DNA of 64,000 bases from Clostridium sp. E02 (GTDB lineage Bacteria > Bacillota > Clostridia > Lachnospirales > Lachnospiraceae): positions 62,001 to 126,000 of the forward strand of contig NZ_RJLQ01000005.1 of assembly GCF_003833015.1 (NCBI RefSeq). Direction: 5' to 3'. Within the stretch, counting starts at the first letter, position 1. The number at the start of each line of letters is the position of its first letter. The notes beneath the pieces are model-generated. The model ran no database searches. It was not told where the DNA came from and saw only the letters and a list, made by a program, of their open reading frames with translations. Shown one piece after another: positions 45,590 through 54,691 of the stretch. A program made the translations under genes and the position numbers.

Positions 45590-45728
45590 TGTGCACACTT
45601 ATTTTTTTAGTTATGTTATATTATTACATGTAAACCCCCCCAATACATTATATAGTTTTTGCTACACCCCATAAGAAACGAAATACCTTCTCCAAAAAAC
45701 GGTCAGCTACCCCGCTGACCGTTTTTTA
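45590..45728 (+). ncRNA. Candidate small RNA between ftsH and tRNA-Tyr
   Basis: After the ftsH terminator an AT-rich promoter-like region (TATGTTATATT near 45613-45623) leads into a C-rich stretch with seven consecutive C. The stretch ends in a strong second terminator: a 13-bp stem AAAAACGGTCAGC / GCTGACCGTTTTT (45695-45707 / 45714-45726). No reading frame with a ribosome binding site is present. A transcript of roughly 100 nt is inferred; it might instead be a back-up terminator. Confidence 0.4.
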
Positions 45729-45778
45729 TTAAAATTGTGTCAGGGATAGAGGAATGAACTGGAAATAACAAAAAACTA

Positions 45779-45807
45779 TTGATTTTTCTAGGTTCATATG
45801 TTAAAAT
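45779..45807 (+). promoter_or_regulatory. tRNA-Tyr promoter
   Basis: TTGATT (45779-45784), 17 bp, TAAAAT (45802-45807). Confidence 0.65.
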
Positions 45808-45832
45808 AGTATTCGCTTACTTCATAAAGCAT

Positions 45833-45914
45833 GGGCGGGTTCCCGAGCGGCCAAAGGGGGCAGACTGTAAATCTGTTGTCGACGACTTCGAAGGTTCGAA
45901 TCCTTCTCCGCCCA
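45833..45914 (+). tRNA. tRNA-Tyr (anticodon GTA)
   Basis: A class II tRNA with acceptor GGGCGGG / TCCGCCC, anticodon loop CTGTAAA, a long variable arm, and T-arm GAAGG-TTCGAAT-CCTTC. The 3' CCA is not encoded. Confidence 0.95.
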
Positions 45915-45930
45915 TTTAATAAAGAATATA

Positions 45931-45977
45931 AAAGCACGATGACTGTCTTTCGACCAGGTAGTCATCGTGCTTTTTTT
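45931..45977. terminator. Bidirectional terminator after tRNA-Tyr
   Basis: AAAGCACGATGACT (45931-45944) pairs with AGTCATCGTGCTTT (45960-45973), followed by TTTT. It also serves the NADH oxidase gene from the other strand. Confidence 0.85.
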
Positions 45978-45982
45978 GAGTT

Positions 45983-47314
45983 TTATGCCTGCAGGGCAGC
46001 CATGGTAAAATAGTTATAAGGCTGATTAAAATGAGGAAGGAAGAAGATATCAGTCAGTTTTAACCGATCGATGGTGACTTGCTCCTGAATAGCCAAAGAA
46101 AACAAATGGATCGCCATGGAGATGTCATATTCCGAGCATAACTGCGCTCCAAGGATAATGCGTGTCTTTTTATCATACACAATCCTGATTTTAACCTTGT
46201 AATTATCCTGTTCAATAAAAGCAGGTTTTTGGGTATCTTCATAGTCAGTAGCCGCTGCATCATACCCCAAAGATTTTGCTTTTTCCAAAGAAATACCAGT
46301 GGATACCATCTTTAAATTCCAGATGCAGATCCCATTTGATCCTTGAACTCCGTTGGATTCAAGGGGAGTCCCACACGCGTTGTGAGCGGCGACAATGCCA
46401 GAACGGACCGCATTGGTTGCCAGTGCAATGTAGCTGGTTTTTTGTATGGAATTGTCGAAGATGGTAGCGCAGTCTCCGATGGCATACACACCAGGAGCGC
46501 TGGTCTTCTGGTTTTTATCAACCAGATAGGCACCGTTTTTAAATAACGAAAGATCTTCCTTTCCCAGATAATTATTGGGGCGAAAACCAATTCCCCAAAC
46601 CACCATATCTGCTGGGTATTCGTGTTTGTCTGTAACGACCTTCTCCACTTTGCCATTCCCCTCAAGTTTTGTAACGGTTTCGTTGTAAGCAAGACGAATG
46701 CCGTGATCGGATAAATTTTTAGACATAAGATCAGAAAATTCTGAATCGTAATAATTGGAGAGGCAGGTGTGCATGTTGTCGATCAGAGTCACATTTTTGC
46801 CAATTCGTTTGAATGCTTCTGCCAATTCTACACCGATATAACCAGCACCAACGACCACCACATGTTTCATCTCATTTTGATGCAGTTTCTTGATGACCTC
46901 TTCTGCATTCTGAAACAGCTTAACGAACTGGACATTCTCTAGTTGGGTCCCTGGGATCTTAGGAGTGATGGGAAGGGAACCGGTTGCTATAATTAATTTG
47001 TCATAGGATTCTTCATAAGTTTCGCCGTTTTTACCCGTAGCAGTAATTATTTTTTTTGAATAATCAACATGGTCAACTTTTGTTTCCAGATAAACCTTGG
47101 CCCCTTTTTGTTCAAATACGTCTTTGCTGCAGTAAAATAATCCGTCCGAGGAAGCGATCTGTTCACCGATCCACAATGCCATACCACACCCTAAGAAGCT
47201 GATGTTATCATTGGAATCAAAGACAATCACTTCTTTCTCCTTATAATTGTCTAAAATTGTGTTAATTGCAGCAGTTCCTGCGTGGTTTGCGCCAATCACG
47301 ATAATACGTTCCAT
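45983..47314 (-). CDS. NADH oxidase / CoA-disulfide-reductase family flavoprotein
   Basis: A 443-residue pyridine-nucleotide-disulfide oxidoreductase. FAD motif [14 protein letters not shown], single redox Cys in [12 protein letters not shown] (about residue 42), NADH motif [20 protein letters not shown] and FAD motif [11 protein letters not shown] are all present. This family includes water-forming NADH oxidases and CoA-disulfide reductases. The single cysteine and the C-terminal dimer domain fit an O2-reducing NADH oxidase that protects an anaerobe. Start supported by AAGGAGGTC. Confidence 0.87.
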   Translation of the reverse strand: MERIIVIGANHAGTAAINTILDNYKEKEVIVFDSNDNISFLGCGMALWIGEQIASSDGLFYCSKDVFEQKGAKVYLETKVDHVDYSKKIITATGKNGETYEESYDKLIIATGSLPITPKIPGTQLENVQFVKLFQNAEEVIKKLHQNEMKHVVVVGAGYIGVELAEAFKRIGKNVTLIDNMHTCLSNYYDSEFSDLMSKNLSDHGIRLAYNETVTKLEGNGKVEKVVTDKHEYPADMVVWGIGFRPNNYLGKEDLSLFKNGAYLVDKNQKTSAPGVYAIGDCATIFDNSIQKTSYIALATNAVRSGIVAAHNACGTPLESNGVQGSNGICIWNLKMVSTGISLEKAKSLGYDAAATDYEDTQKPAFIEQDNYKVKIRIVYDKKTRIILGAQLCSEYDISMAIHLFSLAIQEQVTIDRLKLTDIFFLPHFNQPYNYFTMAALQA

Positions 47315-47416
47315 AAATGACCTCCTTATAGTACTTTTTCTTTATCATAACACATTGACAAAATAAAAACAATTATTATTATCGAAATAATATTTGATAC
47401 CAATTGTGAAAAACAG

Positions 47417-47445
47417 TTGACAAGTTCGCCCCTATTTTGTATAAT
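47417..47445 (+). promoter_or_regulatory. tRNA-Leu promoter, full consensus
   Basis: TTGACA (47417-47422), 17 bp, TATAAT (47440-47445). Confidence 0.85.
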
Positions 47446-47507
47446 CGTTATGTTGTTCTGTGAACATATAGTAAGGGTTTAAACGAAGTGTTCATGGAAT
47501 TGGTTTT

Positions 47508-47593
47508 GCCGGCGTGGCGGAACTGGCAGACGCACAGGACTTAAAATCCTGCGGGCTTAATCGCCCGTACCGGTTCGATTCCGGTCGCCGGCA
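47508..47593 (+). tRNA. tRNA-Leu (anticodon TAA)
   Basis: Acceptor GCCGGCG / CGCCGGC, anticodon loop CTTAAAA, long variable arm (class II), T-arm ACCGG-TTCGATT-CCGGT. CCA is not encoded. Confidence 0.95.
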
Positions 47594-47607
47594 TATCGCA
47601 TTAGATG

Positions 47608-47661
47608 AAAAAGACAGGAAGGCTTTCCGTGTTTTATGGAAAGCCTTCCTGTCTTTTTGTT
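47608..47661 (+). terminator. Terminator after tRNA-Leu
   Basis: A 21-bp perfect stem (47608-47628 / 47638-47658), T-rich at its end. Confidence 0.88.
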
Positions 47662-47816
47662 TTCTTCATGTAGAATCCTAGAATATATAGAAATGGTAAA
47701 GATTGTAAAATGTTGGTAAAATGTCTACAGTTATCAAAAAAATGTTCGATATTACAGTTGGACCCTTTATTATTGATTGGAAAAGAGGTATCGATTGCAC
47801 ATTGGAGGAAGCATAC

Positions 47817-49778
47817 ATGAAGAGGAATCGTAAGGAAATAAAGAAAGAACTGATCCTATTTACTTTGGGCTGTATCATTTGCATTGTAATTGTTCTTTCT
47901 ATAAGCTCCGTCTACCATTCCTATGACACGAACCGCAAGTCACTGGACAAGTGTCTGAGGGAAACATCGAAACTAGTATCAGAAAAAATCACCCAGCAGC
48001 TGGATGAATATTCGGTTATTGCCGAATCCATTGCATTGTATGAGAATGGAAGTTCTGGAAGAGAAGGGAACATGAGCCTGTTTTTAAACATCTCTAGTTC
48101 CCAATACGGATTGAATCAAATCGATATTGTATCAAAGGATGGGAAATCCTCGGTTAGTGGAAAATCTTATGAGGAGGATTCAGCCTATGTACAAGCAAAA
48201 AAAGGGGCTCCCTGTCTATCGGATCCCATGATTAACGAAAAAAAGGTTTCATTTGAATACGCTTATCCGTATGGAGATATTGTGGTAATTCTTGATTGTC
48301 CTTATTCTGTGTTTGAAAAAATTGTAGCAGATACAAAAATCGGAGAGACTGGAAGCACCTATCTCATAAACAAAGAAGGAACCAAAGTGGCACATAAGGA
48401 TTATTCGCTTGTACTATCTGGGCAAAATTCCATAAACGATGCGAAGAAAAATCCAAATATGAATCAGGAAGCCGCAGATATGGAACGTTCCATGATTCAA
48501 GGGGAGTCAAATTTTGGCATTTTTCATGAAAATGGAGAGCGAAGAATTGCATCTTATACGCCAATTACAGGAACCAATGGCTGGTCTGTTAATGTAACGG
48601 CTTTGGAATCGGAATTTATGGCAGGGGTAAAAAACTCCATACTCAGTGCGGTGTTCTTGGGCTTGTTATCCATGATCGTGGCAACGTTGGCGATCATTAA
48701 AATTACCAACCGGATTACAAAACCCATAGGGCAGGTGGTGGAAGCCATGGATCGTTTCTCAGAAGGGGACTTAAATTTGGAACTGATTCATTTTCGGAAT
48801 GATGAAATCGGTGGAATCGCTGAAAAGGTGAATGAAATGTCTGCAAAGTATCGAGAAATTATAACTGATATCTCCCGGTTTCTGCATGAAATTTCCTTTG
48901 GGAACCTTACCGCAGTCAGCGGTTGTGAGTATCCAGGAGAATTCGATGGAATCCGGCAATCCATGGAGGTGATCGCGTCTCGCCTGAATCAAACCATTCT
49001 TACGATTAAATCCTCTGCAAAAGAGGTTTCAACGAGTGCTGGGCAGGGAAAGGAAGGGGCACAGTCTCTGGCTGGAGGAACTTCAAAACAGTCAGCGGCC
49101 ATTGAAGAGCTTCATGCCTCGATCTCCCAAGTCTTAGGGGAATCCGTAAAAAATGCAGACCGTGTGCGGCAGGCAACTGGTTACGTCAATGATTCTGGTA
49201 GAAAAGTAGAGGAAGGGAACCAGTATATGAAACACTTAAATGATGCCATGGGTGAGGTCGGGACTTTCTCTGAGAAAATTTCTGGTATCACTAAAATGAT
49301 CGAGGAGATCGCGTTTCAGACAAACATTCTGGCACTGAATGCGGCAATAGAGGCAGCGAGAGCTGGCAGTGCAGGAAAAGGGTTTGGTGTGGTCGCCGAT
49401 GAAGTGCGGAATCTGGCGGCAAAATCTGCTCAGGCGGCAAAGCAAACCAAGAGTTTGATTGAACATTCGGTACATGCGGTTTTAAAAGGGAAAAACTTAG
49501 CACTTGAGACGGATCAGATCCTTAAAGAGGTCTTGGAGCATTCGGGTCTTATTGAACAGGTGATTGGAGAGATTGAATCCGCTTCCAAAGAACAGGCACA
49601 GACAATGGATCAGATCAATCAAAGCCTATCCCTCGTATCCGAGGTGGTGCAGTCCAATACAGATAATGCAAGAGTAAGTTCCGATTACAGTGAAAGATTA
49701 GAGAGCCAGGCACGAGCACTTCAGGAGGAAGTATCTAAATTCACTCTTTCAGAAGAAATTTTACGTGGCATTCATTGA
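47817..49778 (+). CDS. Methyl-accepting chemotaxis protein
   Basis: A 653-residue chemoreceptor: cytoplasmic start, first membrane helix (about 15-35), extracellular Cache-like sensor to about 270, second helix (about 283-303), HAMP domain ([22 protein letters not shown], in two pieces), and signalling domain. The hairpin tip contains [22 protein letters not shown] and [16 protein letters not shown] in adjacent blocks. Its ligand is unknown. An upstream in-frame extension is rejected because ATG 47817 follows GGAGG. No che gene is adjacent. Confidence 0.92.
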   Translation: MKRNRKEIKKELILFTLGCIICIVIVLSISSVYHSYDTNRKSLDKCLRETSKLVSEKITQQLDEYSVIAESIALYENGSSGREGNMSLFLNISSSQYGLNQIDIVSKDGKSSVSGKSYEEDSAYVQAKKGAPCLSDPMINEKKVSFEYAYPYGDIVVILDCPYSVFEKIVADTKIGETGSTYLINKEGTKVAHKDYSLVLSGQNSINDAKKNPNMNQEAADMERSMIQGESNFGIFHENGERRIASYTPITGTNGWSVNVTALESEFMAGVKNSILSAVFLGLLSMIVATLAIIKITNRITKPIGQVVEAMDRFSEGDLNLELIHFRNDEIGGIAEKVNEMSAKYREIITDISRFLHEISFGNLTAVSGCEYPGEFDGIRQSMEVIASRLNQTILTIKSSAKEVSTSAGQGKEGAQSLAGGTSKQSAAIEELHASISQVLGESVKNADRVRQATGYVNDSGRKVEEGNQYMKHLNDAMGEVGTFSEKISGITKMIEEIAFQTNILALNAAIEAARAGSAGKGFGVVADEVRNLAAKSAQAAKQTKSLIEHSVHAVLKGKNLALETDQILKEVLEHSGLIEQVIGEIESASKEQAQTMDQINQSLSLVSEVVQSNTDNARVSSDYSERLESQARALQEEVSKFTLSEEILRGIH

Positions 49779-49790
49779 TCGTACTTATAA

Positions 49791-49832
49791 AAAAGTCTTG
49801 TATTCTACCGAAAAGCAGAAACAAGACTTTTT
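49791..49832. terminator. Bidirectional terminator, chemoreceptor / superoxide reductase
   Basis: AAAAGTCTTG (49791-49800) pairs with CAAGACTTTT (49822-49831). Confidence 0.8.
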
Positions 49833-49850
49833 AGATTGTAAAATATGAAT

Positions 49851-50243
49851 TTAGACTTCTGCCTGAAAGAAACCGTGTAGGTTGCAGTAGGTATAGGCTG
49901 CTTTTGGGGAATCTCCATCTTCTAGCGTAAAGTGCGCCACAGGTTCACAATCTGCGCTTAAGTGGATTCTCATGGTACATCCGGCTATGGTTTCTAACAT
50001 GACCCATGCGATGCTGTGTTCTTCAGTCATGGGATGAAAGATACTTCCAATCTTTACTGTCACATGGTTTTTATTCGTTTCAATCACGGGAACGTGTTTT
50101 TCTTTTGATGCATCAGAGGAATTTGGTTCCAATACTTCAAAGGGTTTCAAACTATCTGGTAGGGCTGCATTTGGTTCGCCCTGAATTGCTTCCAGAATAA
50201 CATTGTGGTTTTTGTCTGTAAAAAATGTTGGTGTACGTTTCAT
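49851..50243 (-). CDS. Superoxide reductase with a cysteine-free N-terminal domain
   Basis: A 130-residue desulfoferrodoxin-family protein that reduces superoxide to H2O2. The catalytic iron ligands are complete: EKHVPVIE, FHPMTEEHSIAW (two His) and YCNLHG (Cys and His), with the Glu-Lys pair before the first His. The N-terminal ~40 residues align with the desulforedoxin domain but all four of its cysteines are absent, as in the class III enzyme of Treponema. The ATG at 50243 follows GGAGG. Works with rubrerythrins elsewhere in the window against oxygen stress. Confidence 0.88.
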   Translation of the reverse strand: MKRTPTFFTDKNHNVILEAIQGEPNAALPDSLKPFEVLEPNSSDASKEKHVPVIETNKNHVTVKIGSIFHPMTEEHSIAWVMLETIAGCTMRIHLSADCEPVAHFTLEDGDSPKAAYTYCNLHGFFQAEV

Positions 50244-50387
50244 TAGATCCTCCAATCTTAGAGTACGATATTCGTCCTACTACTGTTTAAAAGAATTCCC
50301 GAAAGTTGTAAAAACATACACTTAAGTTTGTTTCTTTATAAGATATCGGTTTTGTCTTAATTTTTTTAATAAATTAAAAAATAAATC

Positions 50388-50416
50388 TTGACAATTGAGG
50401 GAAATTCTTGTAAGAT
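50388..50416 (+). promoter_or_regulatory. tRNA-Phe promoter
   Basis: TTGACA (50388-50393), 17 bp, TAAGAT (50411-50416). Confidence 0.75.
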
Positions 50417-50437
50417 AATTGATGTTGCAGGAGAAAG

Positions 50438-50510
<73 letters not shown>

Positions 50511-50554
50511 TTGTGTATTTAACAATTCGCTCAGGAATTTAATGAAAACCCTAT

Positions 50555-50625
50555 GCGGGTGTGGTTCAATGGTAGAACATCAGCCTTCCAAGCTGAAAAC
50601 GTGGGTTCGATTCCCATCACCCGCT
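50555..50625 (+). tRNA. tRNA-Gly (anticodon TCC)
   Basis: Acceptor GCGGGTG / CACCCGC, anticodon stem TCAGC / GCTGA with loop CTTCCAA. CCA is not encoded. Confidence 0.95.
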
Positions 50626-50633
50626 CTCTTATG

Positions 50634-50673
50634 AACCGGACAGTCTTATTTGAAAGACTGTCCGGTTTTTTTG
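50634..50673 (+). terminator. Terminator after the Phe-Gly tRNA pair
   Basis: A 14-bp stem AACCGGACAGTCTT / AAGACTGTCCGGTT, followed by TTTTT. Confidence 0.88.
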
Positions 50674-50842
50674 CATCGATAAAACCTGATTGCGATAATT
50701 AATATTAGGATTACAAAAATAATAAAAAACAAGTTACATAACGAATATTGTAACCCCGTGTAATCTGTGATATAATTTTTATGATTTGTTTTTGCTTCGG
50801 AGATTCAGAGGAATTGCCGACAGGATTGAACAAGGAGAGATC

Positions 50843-51388
50843 ATGAAAAAAAGAATATACGATTTGATAGTCGTTTGTTTTTTGATGAGTTTCATTTTTG
50901 GCTGTAGCCAAATAGGTAATGGGGAGACGTCCGTTGCAGCTGAGCCTGAAACCCCACGTGTAACAACTGTAGAAGATGGAAAGTTTACCATTTGTTTTCC
51001 AGGAAAAGCGAATGAAAGCATGGAGACGCTAGAGTTATCCGAAGGAAAGACGGAAATTCACAGTTATTTTTTGCAATTAGAGCATACCGCCTATAATTTC
51101 GCCTACAATGATTATCCAGAAGGTTCAGTGAAAGATGCGTTTACCGTATTGGAAAATGCTATTACAAGTCTGCCAGAGGGAGTAGAGGAGAGTAAGGATA
51201 TTACCTTAGGAAAGTATCCGGGGAAAGATTTAAAATACAAGGTAACGTCGGGGGATGAGTCGATTACCGTTTACCAGAGAATTTATATCGTGGGGGATCG
51301 GATGTATCAGATTCAATATATGGCAGATTCTGATGAGATAAATCCGAAGAAGGATCTCTTTTTTGATTCTTTTGTTTTGACAAAATAA
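50843..51388 (+). CDS. Predicted lipoprotein of unknown function
   Basis: A 181-residue protein with a lipoprotein signal (MKKRIYDLIVVCFLMSFIFG then Cys21). The mature part is acidic, with an early Ala/Glu/Pro linker and a globular region (TVEDGKFTICFPGK...YQRIYIVGDRMYQIQYMA) that resembles small secreted alpha/beta proteins predicted to bind or stabilise surface components. I do not recognise a named family. The longer upstream frame is rejected because CAAGGAGAG precedes 50843. Confidence 0.7.
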   Translation: MKKRIYDLIVVCFLMSFIFGCSQIGNGETSVAAEPETPRVTTVEDGKFTICFPGKANESMETLELSEGKTEIHSYFLQLEHTAYNFAYNDYPEGSVKDAFTVLENAITSLPEGVEESKDITLGKYPGKDLKYKVTSGDESITVYQRIYIVGDRMYQIQYMADSDEINPKKDLFFDSFVLTK

Positions 51389-51398
51389 AGGAGACCTC

Positions 51399-51427
51399 TT
51401 GCATTTTATATGTCGATATGCTATAAT
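51399..51427 (+). promoter_or_regulatory. tRNA-Gly(GCC) promoter
   Basis: TTGCAT (51399-51404), 17 bp, TATAAT (51422-51427). Confidence 0.75.
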
Positions 51428-51466
51428 TCTTGTGTTATTGGAATTTAATATTTAAAAAGTATGTAT

Positions 51467-51538
51467 GCGCGAGTGGCTCAGTGGTGGAGCACGACCTTGC
51501 CAAGGTCGGGGCCGCGGGTTCGAGTCCCGTCTCGCGCT
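51467..51538 (+). tRNA. tRNA-Gly (anticodon GCC)
   Basis: Acceptor GCGCGAG / CTCGCGC, anticodon stem CGACC / GGTCG with loop TTGCCAA, T-loop TTCGAGT. CCA is not encoded. Confidence 0.95.
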
Positions 51539-51629
51539 CTCAAGAATAGCGAGTGTTTATGAGGGTTTCCGGTTTTCGGAGGCTCTTTTTGTTTCGCTTT
51601 GTTTTAAAATAATGTTGAAATATAAGAAT

Positions 51630-52088
51630 CTATCTTTCACCTAATAATTCTAATGCTTCATAAGCCATTGTCAAAATATTATGCGGAATGTCATATGCGT
51701 TTTTCAAATCTTCGTTACTATACCATTTGAGCAAATTAGATTCCCCATTTCCTGGTAATGTGTCAAAAGAATTTGCAGTTGCATAATAAACAAAGTCTAT
51801 ATGATAATGTTCTGGATTTATTTCACCCCAAATTGTGTACATAGGATTTATTAGCAATTTTTCTCCTGCCAATTCGCATGAATTTTTAAGTTGCTGATTA
51901 AATGGATTGTATAGATTTATTTTTAAACCCGATTCTTCTTGTTCTTCACGAATACATGCTTCCTCTGGCAATTCATTTAATTCTATATGCCCACCGAAAG
52001 GGAGTATTTTTTTTGCCTTTTTATGTAAATGTAATAATGCTTTATTTTTATGTACTATATATATAGAAACTGTAAAATGTCTATCCAT
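51630..52088 (-). CDS. Nudix hydrolase
   Basis: A 152-residue Nudix protein. The Nudix box GGHIELNELPEEACIREEQEESGL, given here as two blocks, GGHIELNE and LPEEACIREEQEESG, fits GX5EX7REUXEEXGU with all metal-binding Glu residues. It hydrolyses a nucleoside-diphosphate-linked compound, identity unknown. It is visibly more AT-rich than its neighbours, with many AAT/ATT codons, which may point to recent acquisition. Confidence 0.85.
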   Translation of the reverse strand: MDRHFTVSIYIVHKNKALLHLHKKAKKILPFGGHIELNELPEEACIREEQEESGLKINLYNPFNQQLKNSCELAGEKLLINPMYTIWGEINPEHYHIDFVYYATANSFDTLPGNGESNLLKWYSNEDLKNAYDIPHNILTMAYEALELLGER

Positions 52089-52145
52089 AATTATGTTCCC
52101 CTCAATAATTAAATTTTAATAATACTTACTATAACATAATTTACA

Positions 52146-52411
52146 ATGCGTTATCTAATAGAATATCCATTAAGTGTGGATGATCATCTGAATGAGAACA
52201 CCAACATGACTTGGACTTCTTCCAACGATACCATTGCTCAGGTTGATGCAAACGGTGTGGTTACGGGACGTGGGATGTCATGGATTCATCCGTAGCTACC
52301 GTATCCAGCAAAGGGGTTGTGACTGCAAAATGCAAGGGATTAACCGTAGCAGTCTCAAAAAATACAGATGGAACGATGGTTGGACAGGTTTATATCAGAG
52401 TAAGAGTATAA
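52146..52411 (+). pseudogene. Decayed Big_2 (bacterial Ig-like) surface-protein fragment
   Basis: Frame 1 from 52146 reads ...NMTWTSSNDTIAQVDANGVV TGRG, a clear Big_2 core, then stops at 52295. From about 52274 the next frame continues DSSVATVSSKGVVTAKCKG and ends GQVYIRVRV with a stop at 52411. The two parts join only through a frameshift and a missing segment, and no ribosome binding site or signal peptide is present. This is the 3' remnant of an exported protein with Ig-like repeats, such as a surface hydrolase or adhesin; the rest of the gene is gone. Confidence 0.75.
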
Positions 52412-52428
52412 CGAATAAAGGAACATAC

Positions 52429-52455
52429 AAAGAGGGGCGAGATTCGCCTCTTTTT
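52429..52455 (+). terminator. Terminator after the Big_2 remnant
   Basis: AAAGAGGGGCGA pairs with TCGCCTCTTT, with one bulged G, followed by TTT. It is the likely original terminator of the lost gene. Confidence 0.7.
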
Positions 52456-52576
52456 ATACCTAAAAAACAACTGCCTATCTTGGCATTCATACGAACCTGA
52501 AATAAGAATTCCTTCTATAGTTGAAAACATATGTTATAATAGCAGCAGTATTATTAGAAACGGAAGGGAGTATTAA

Positions 52577-53053
52577 ATGGAGATCAAAAACATAGAAAAA
52601 TTACTAGAACCGTTTATTTGGAACGATGCCGCTGGTTTAACCACCAAGTCATTGGGGGAAGCTGCTGGAAGTGAAAAGATTTATGTAAACATTGATTCTG
52701 TCCCACCAAAAGCCTATAGTACAAGATATCACAGCCATTCTCAACAGGAAGAGTTTTTCCTTATCCTATCCGGTACGGGCACGATCCGGCTAAACGACGA
52801 GGAGATAACGGTCCGCAAAGGAGATTTCATAGCAAAACCAGCTGGAAAGAACATCACCCACACTTTTTATAATTCCAGTGATGAGATGTTGACGATTTTA
52901 GATATTGGTACCAATGAAACGGAAGATACCTGTTATTACCCGGATGAGGACATGTACATGCAAAAGTCCAATGGAGTAAGGCGAATTTTTAAAGGAACGG
53001 ATTTGAATGCTTCCTGGGCTCCAGACCCAAATCCAAGTAAATCAGAAAATTAA
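52577..53053 (+). CDS. Cupin-domain protein
   Basis: A 158-residue single-cupin protein. Motif 1 (YHSHSQQEEFFLILSG) gives two His and a Glu; motif 2 (PAGKNITHTFYNSS) gives the last His, so a metal site is likely. The tail DLNASWAPDPNPS is typical of small cupins of unknown substrate. Start has GGAAGGGAG. Confidence 0.85.
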   Translation: MEIKNIEKLLEPFIWNDAAGLTTKSLGEAAGSEKIYVNIDSVPPKAYSTRYHSHSQQEEFFLILSGTGTIRLNDEEITVRKGDFIAKPAGKNITHTFYNSSDEMLTILDIGTNETEDTCYYPDEDMYMQKSNGVRRIFKGTDLNASWAPDPNPSKSEN

Positions 53054-53065
53054 GGCAAATAGCTA

Positions 53066-53094
53066 TTGACAAATCGAACTGTAACTTTTATAAT
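53066..53094 (+). promoter_or_regulatory. Thioredoxin promoter, full consensus
   Basis: TTGACA (53066-53071), 17 bp, TATAAT (53089-53094). It leaves a leader of about 135 nt before trxA. Confidence 0.85.
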
Positions 53095-53235
53095 AACAGT
53101 AATAAGATAAATAAAACAACAATACATTAGATATGATATAACTAGGCATAATCCATAGAGTAAGATAAAACAATTGGAAAGAACCTACTATTTAAGAAAG
53201 CATTCACATCATGTATTATGAAGGAGGAACATAAC

Positions 53236-53556
53236 ATGGGAATCGTAACATTATCAAAACAGAATTTTGACGACGAAGTAGTAAATAACAAAGGGGTTGT
53301 ACTGGTAGATTTCTGGGCAACCTGGTGTGGTCCTTGTAAGATGTTTGCACCAGTGATGGATGAGATCGCATCTGAGAATCATCCAGATTTAAAAGTAGGG
53401 AAAATTGATGTAGACAATGAACCGGATCTGGCAAGTCAGTTTAAGGTTATGAGTATTCCGACCGTTGGAATCTTTAAAGATGGAAAACTGGTATCAACCT
53501 CAGTTGGTGTAAAGTCTAAAAAAGAAATTATGCAGATGGTCGATCAGTTAAAGTAA
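53236..53556 (+). CDS. trxA: Thioredoxin
   Basis: A 106-residue thioredoxin with active site WCGPC (Cys31, Cys34) and the cis-proline loop MSIPTVGIFKDG. It is a general disulfide reductant; no thioredoxin reductase gene is nearby. ATG 53236 follows AAGGAGGAAC and is preferred to the ATG at 53218. Confidence 0.96.
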   Translation: MGIVTLSKQNFDDEVVNNKGVVLVDFWATWCGPCKMFAPVMDEIASENHPDLKVGKIDVDNEPDLASQFKVMSIPTVGIFKDGKLVSTSVGVKSKKEIMQMVDQLK

Positions 53557-53569
53557 TATAGGAATACGA

Positions 53570-53614
53570 GATCGCAGGTCATTCAGTCGTCTGAAAGACC
53601 TGCGGTCTTTTTTT
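53570..53614 (+). terminator. Terminator after trxA
   Basis: GATCGCAGGTC pairs with GACCTGCGGTC with one G-U pair, followed by seven T. Confidence 0.85.
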
Positions 53615-53643
53615 GTGTTTTCTCCCAGATCGTAAAGATGGTA

Positions 53644-53675
53644 TTGACATTCCCCTATAGAGGAAGGATTATACT
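53644..53675 (+). promoter_or_regulatory. MerR-type operator/promoter of the regulator gene
   Basis: TTGACA (53644-53649) and TATACT (53670-53675) are 20 bp apart (19 if TTATAC is the -10). The spacer starts TTCCCCTATAGAGGAA, an imperfect dyad. Overlong spacers with a central dyad are the hallmark of promoters activated by MerR proteins through DNA distortion. Confidence 0.75.
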
Positions 53676-53760
53676 GGTGTTACATATAGATCAAATGTTA
53701 GAAAAAAGAGAAAATCTACCAAAGAACACATTAACAATGTCAATGTTTATGGGGGTTTAC

Positions 53761-54594
53761 ATGAAAGAAGAAAAACTATATTCAATTGGGGAAGTGAGTA
53801 AGATCTGCAACATCTCAGCAAAAGCTTTGCGTTTCTATGACAAGATCGGGATTATATCCCCTGATCACATCTGTAAGGAGAATAGTTACCGCTACTATAA
53901 CAAAGAAAAACTTCTAACCGTTCCCATTGTGAAATATTACAAACAAATGGGTTTTAAATTAGAAGAGATGCAGGGGATGGTGGAAGGGAACACTTACTAT
54001 TATCTCGAACAGAATTTTCGATACAAAATTGACCAGCTGCGTCTTCAGGAGCAGCAGATTCACAACAGCTTCGTGGCGGTTAAGGACTGGTATGAGCTGA
54101 TTCAGGAAGCAAAGATGGTGCGTCAGATTAACGTCCAGGAAGTTTCCGTCAAATACTTGCAGGAAGCTATTTTCTGCAGTATGCAGCATAAGTTTGACTA
54201 TAATTATATGGAAACCATCATTAATATTGAATGGACGAACCATCTTGAGAAGAAAGAGAATGAGATCACAGGACCTGTGGTCCTTAAGTTTGACTCTTTC
54301 ATTGAGAAGATGGAAGGAAAATGCACCAAAACCACCATTATGCAGGAGGCCATACATCCGTGTCTTGGATGTACCAACCGGTTAGCCTATGGTGGGATCA
54401 TGGCGGCTTCTGTCTATCATATCGGCAAACATGAGACCATTGATGAAGAGTATGAAAAAATCAGAAGATGGGCCGATAAGAAAGGCTATCAGTGCAGCGA
54501 GGAAAGTTTTGAACGGTATGTGGTGGATTATTGGACCACCAGAGAACCAGAACAATTTGTAACAGAAATAATCGTGCCGATTCGTCGGATATAG
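53761..54594 (+). CDS. MerR-family regulator with GyrI-like effector domain, probable cut operon activator
   Basis: A 277-residue regulator. The N-terminal winged helix (YSIGEVSKICNISAKALRFYDKIG in two pieces, residues 6-30) and wing NSYRYYNKEKL are followed by a coiled coil (about 75-125). The C-terminal half ends EPEQFVTEIIVPIRR, typical of BmrR/GyrI effector domains that bind cationic or aromatic ligands. ATG 53761 is chosen: GGGGG lies before it, while the ATG at 53638 precedes the promoter. Given the operon it faces, choline, another quaternary amine, or an aldehyde is a plausible ligand (inference). Confidence 0.88.
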   Translation: MKEEKLYSIGEVSKICNISAKALRFYDKIGIISPDHICKENSYRYYNKEKLLTVPIVKYYKQMGFKLEEMQGMVEGNTYYYLEQNFRYKIDQLRLQEQQIHNSFVAVKDWYELIQEAKMVRQINVQEVSVKYLQEAIFCSMQHKFDYNYMETIINIEWTNHLEKKENEITGPVVLKFDSFIEKMEGKCTKTTIMQEAIHPCLGCTNRLAYGGIMAASVYHIGKHETIDEEYEKIRRWADKKGYQCSEESFERYVVDYWTTREPEQFVTEIIVPIRRI

Positions 54595-54603
54595 AAAATT
54601 TTT

Positions 54604-54655
54604 ACGCTCTGTGGATACAACCTTTTTTTAAAAGATTGTATCTGCAGGGCGTTTT
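54604..54655 (+). terminator. Terminator after the MerR gene
   Basis: ACGCTCTGTGGATACAA pairs with TTGTATCTGCAGGGCGT with wobble pairs, followed by TTT. It separates the regulator from the cut operon. Confidence 0.75.
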
Positions 54656-54691
54656 CTAGTTAAACCAAAAAAGAAATATCTAAAATAATAG

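Noticed and set aside
47358-47420. Rex or Fur operator before the NADH oxidase gene
   Set aside because: AT-rich partial dyads are present, but half-site spacing does not fit either consensus, and part of the region is the tRNA-Leu promoter.
52234-52500. 88-residue plus-strand reading frame
   Set aside because: It is an out-of-frame reading of the Big_2 remnant and its terminator, with no ribosome binding site.
53638-53760. N-terminal extension of the MerR protein starting at 53638
   Set aside because: The extension includes the gene's own -35 and -10 elements; ATG 53761 has a G-rich ribosome binding site and gives the family start.
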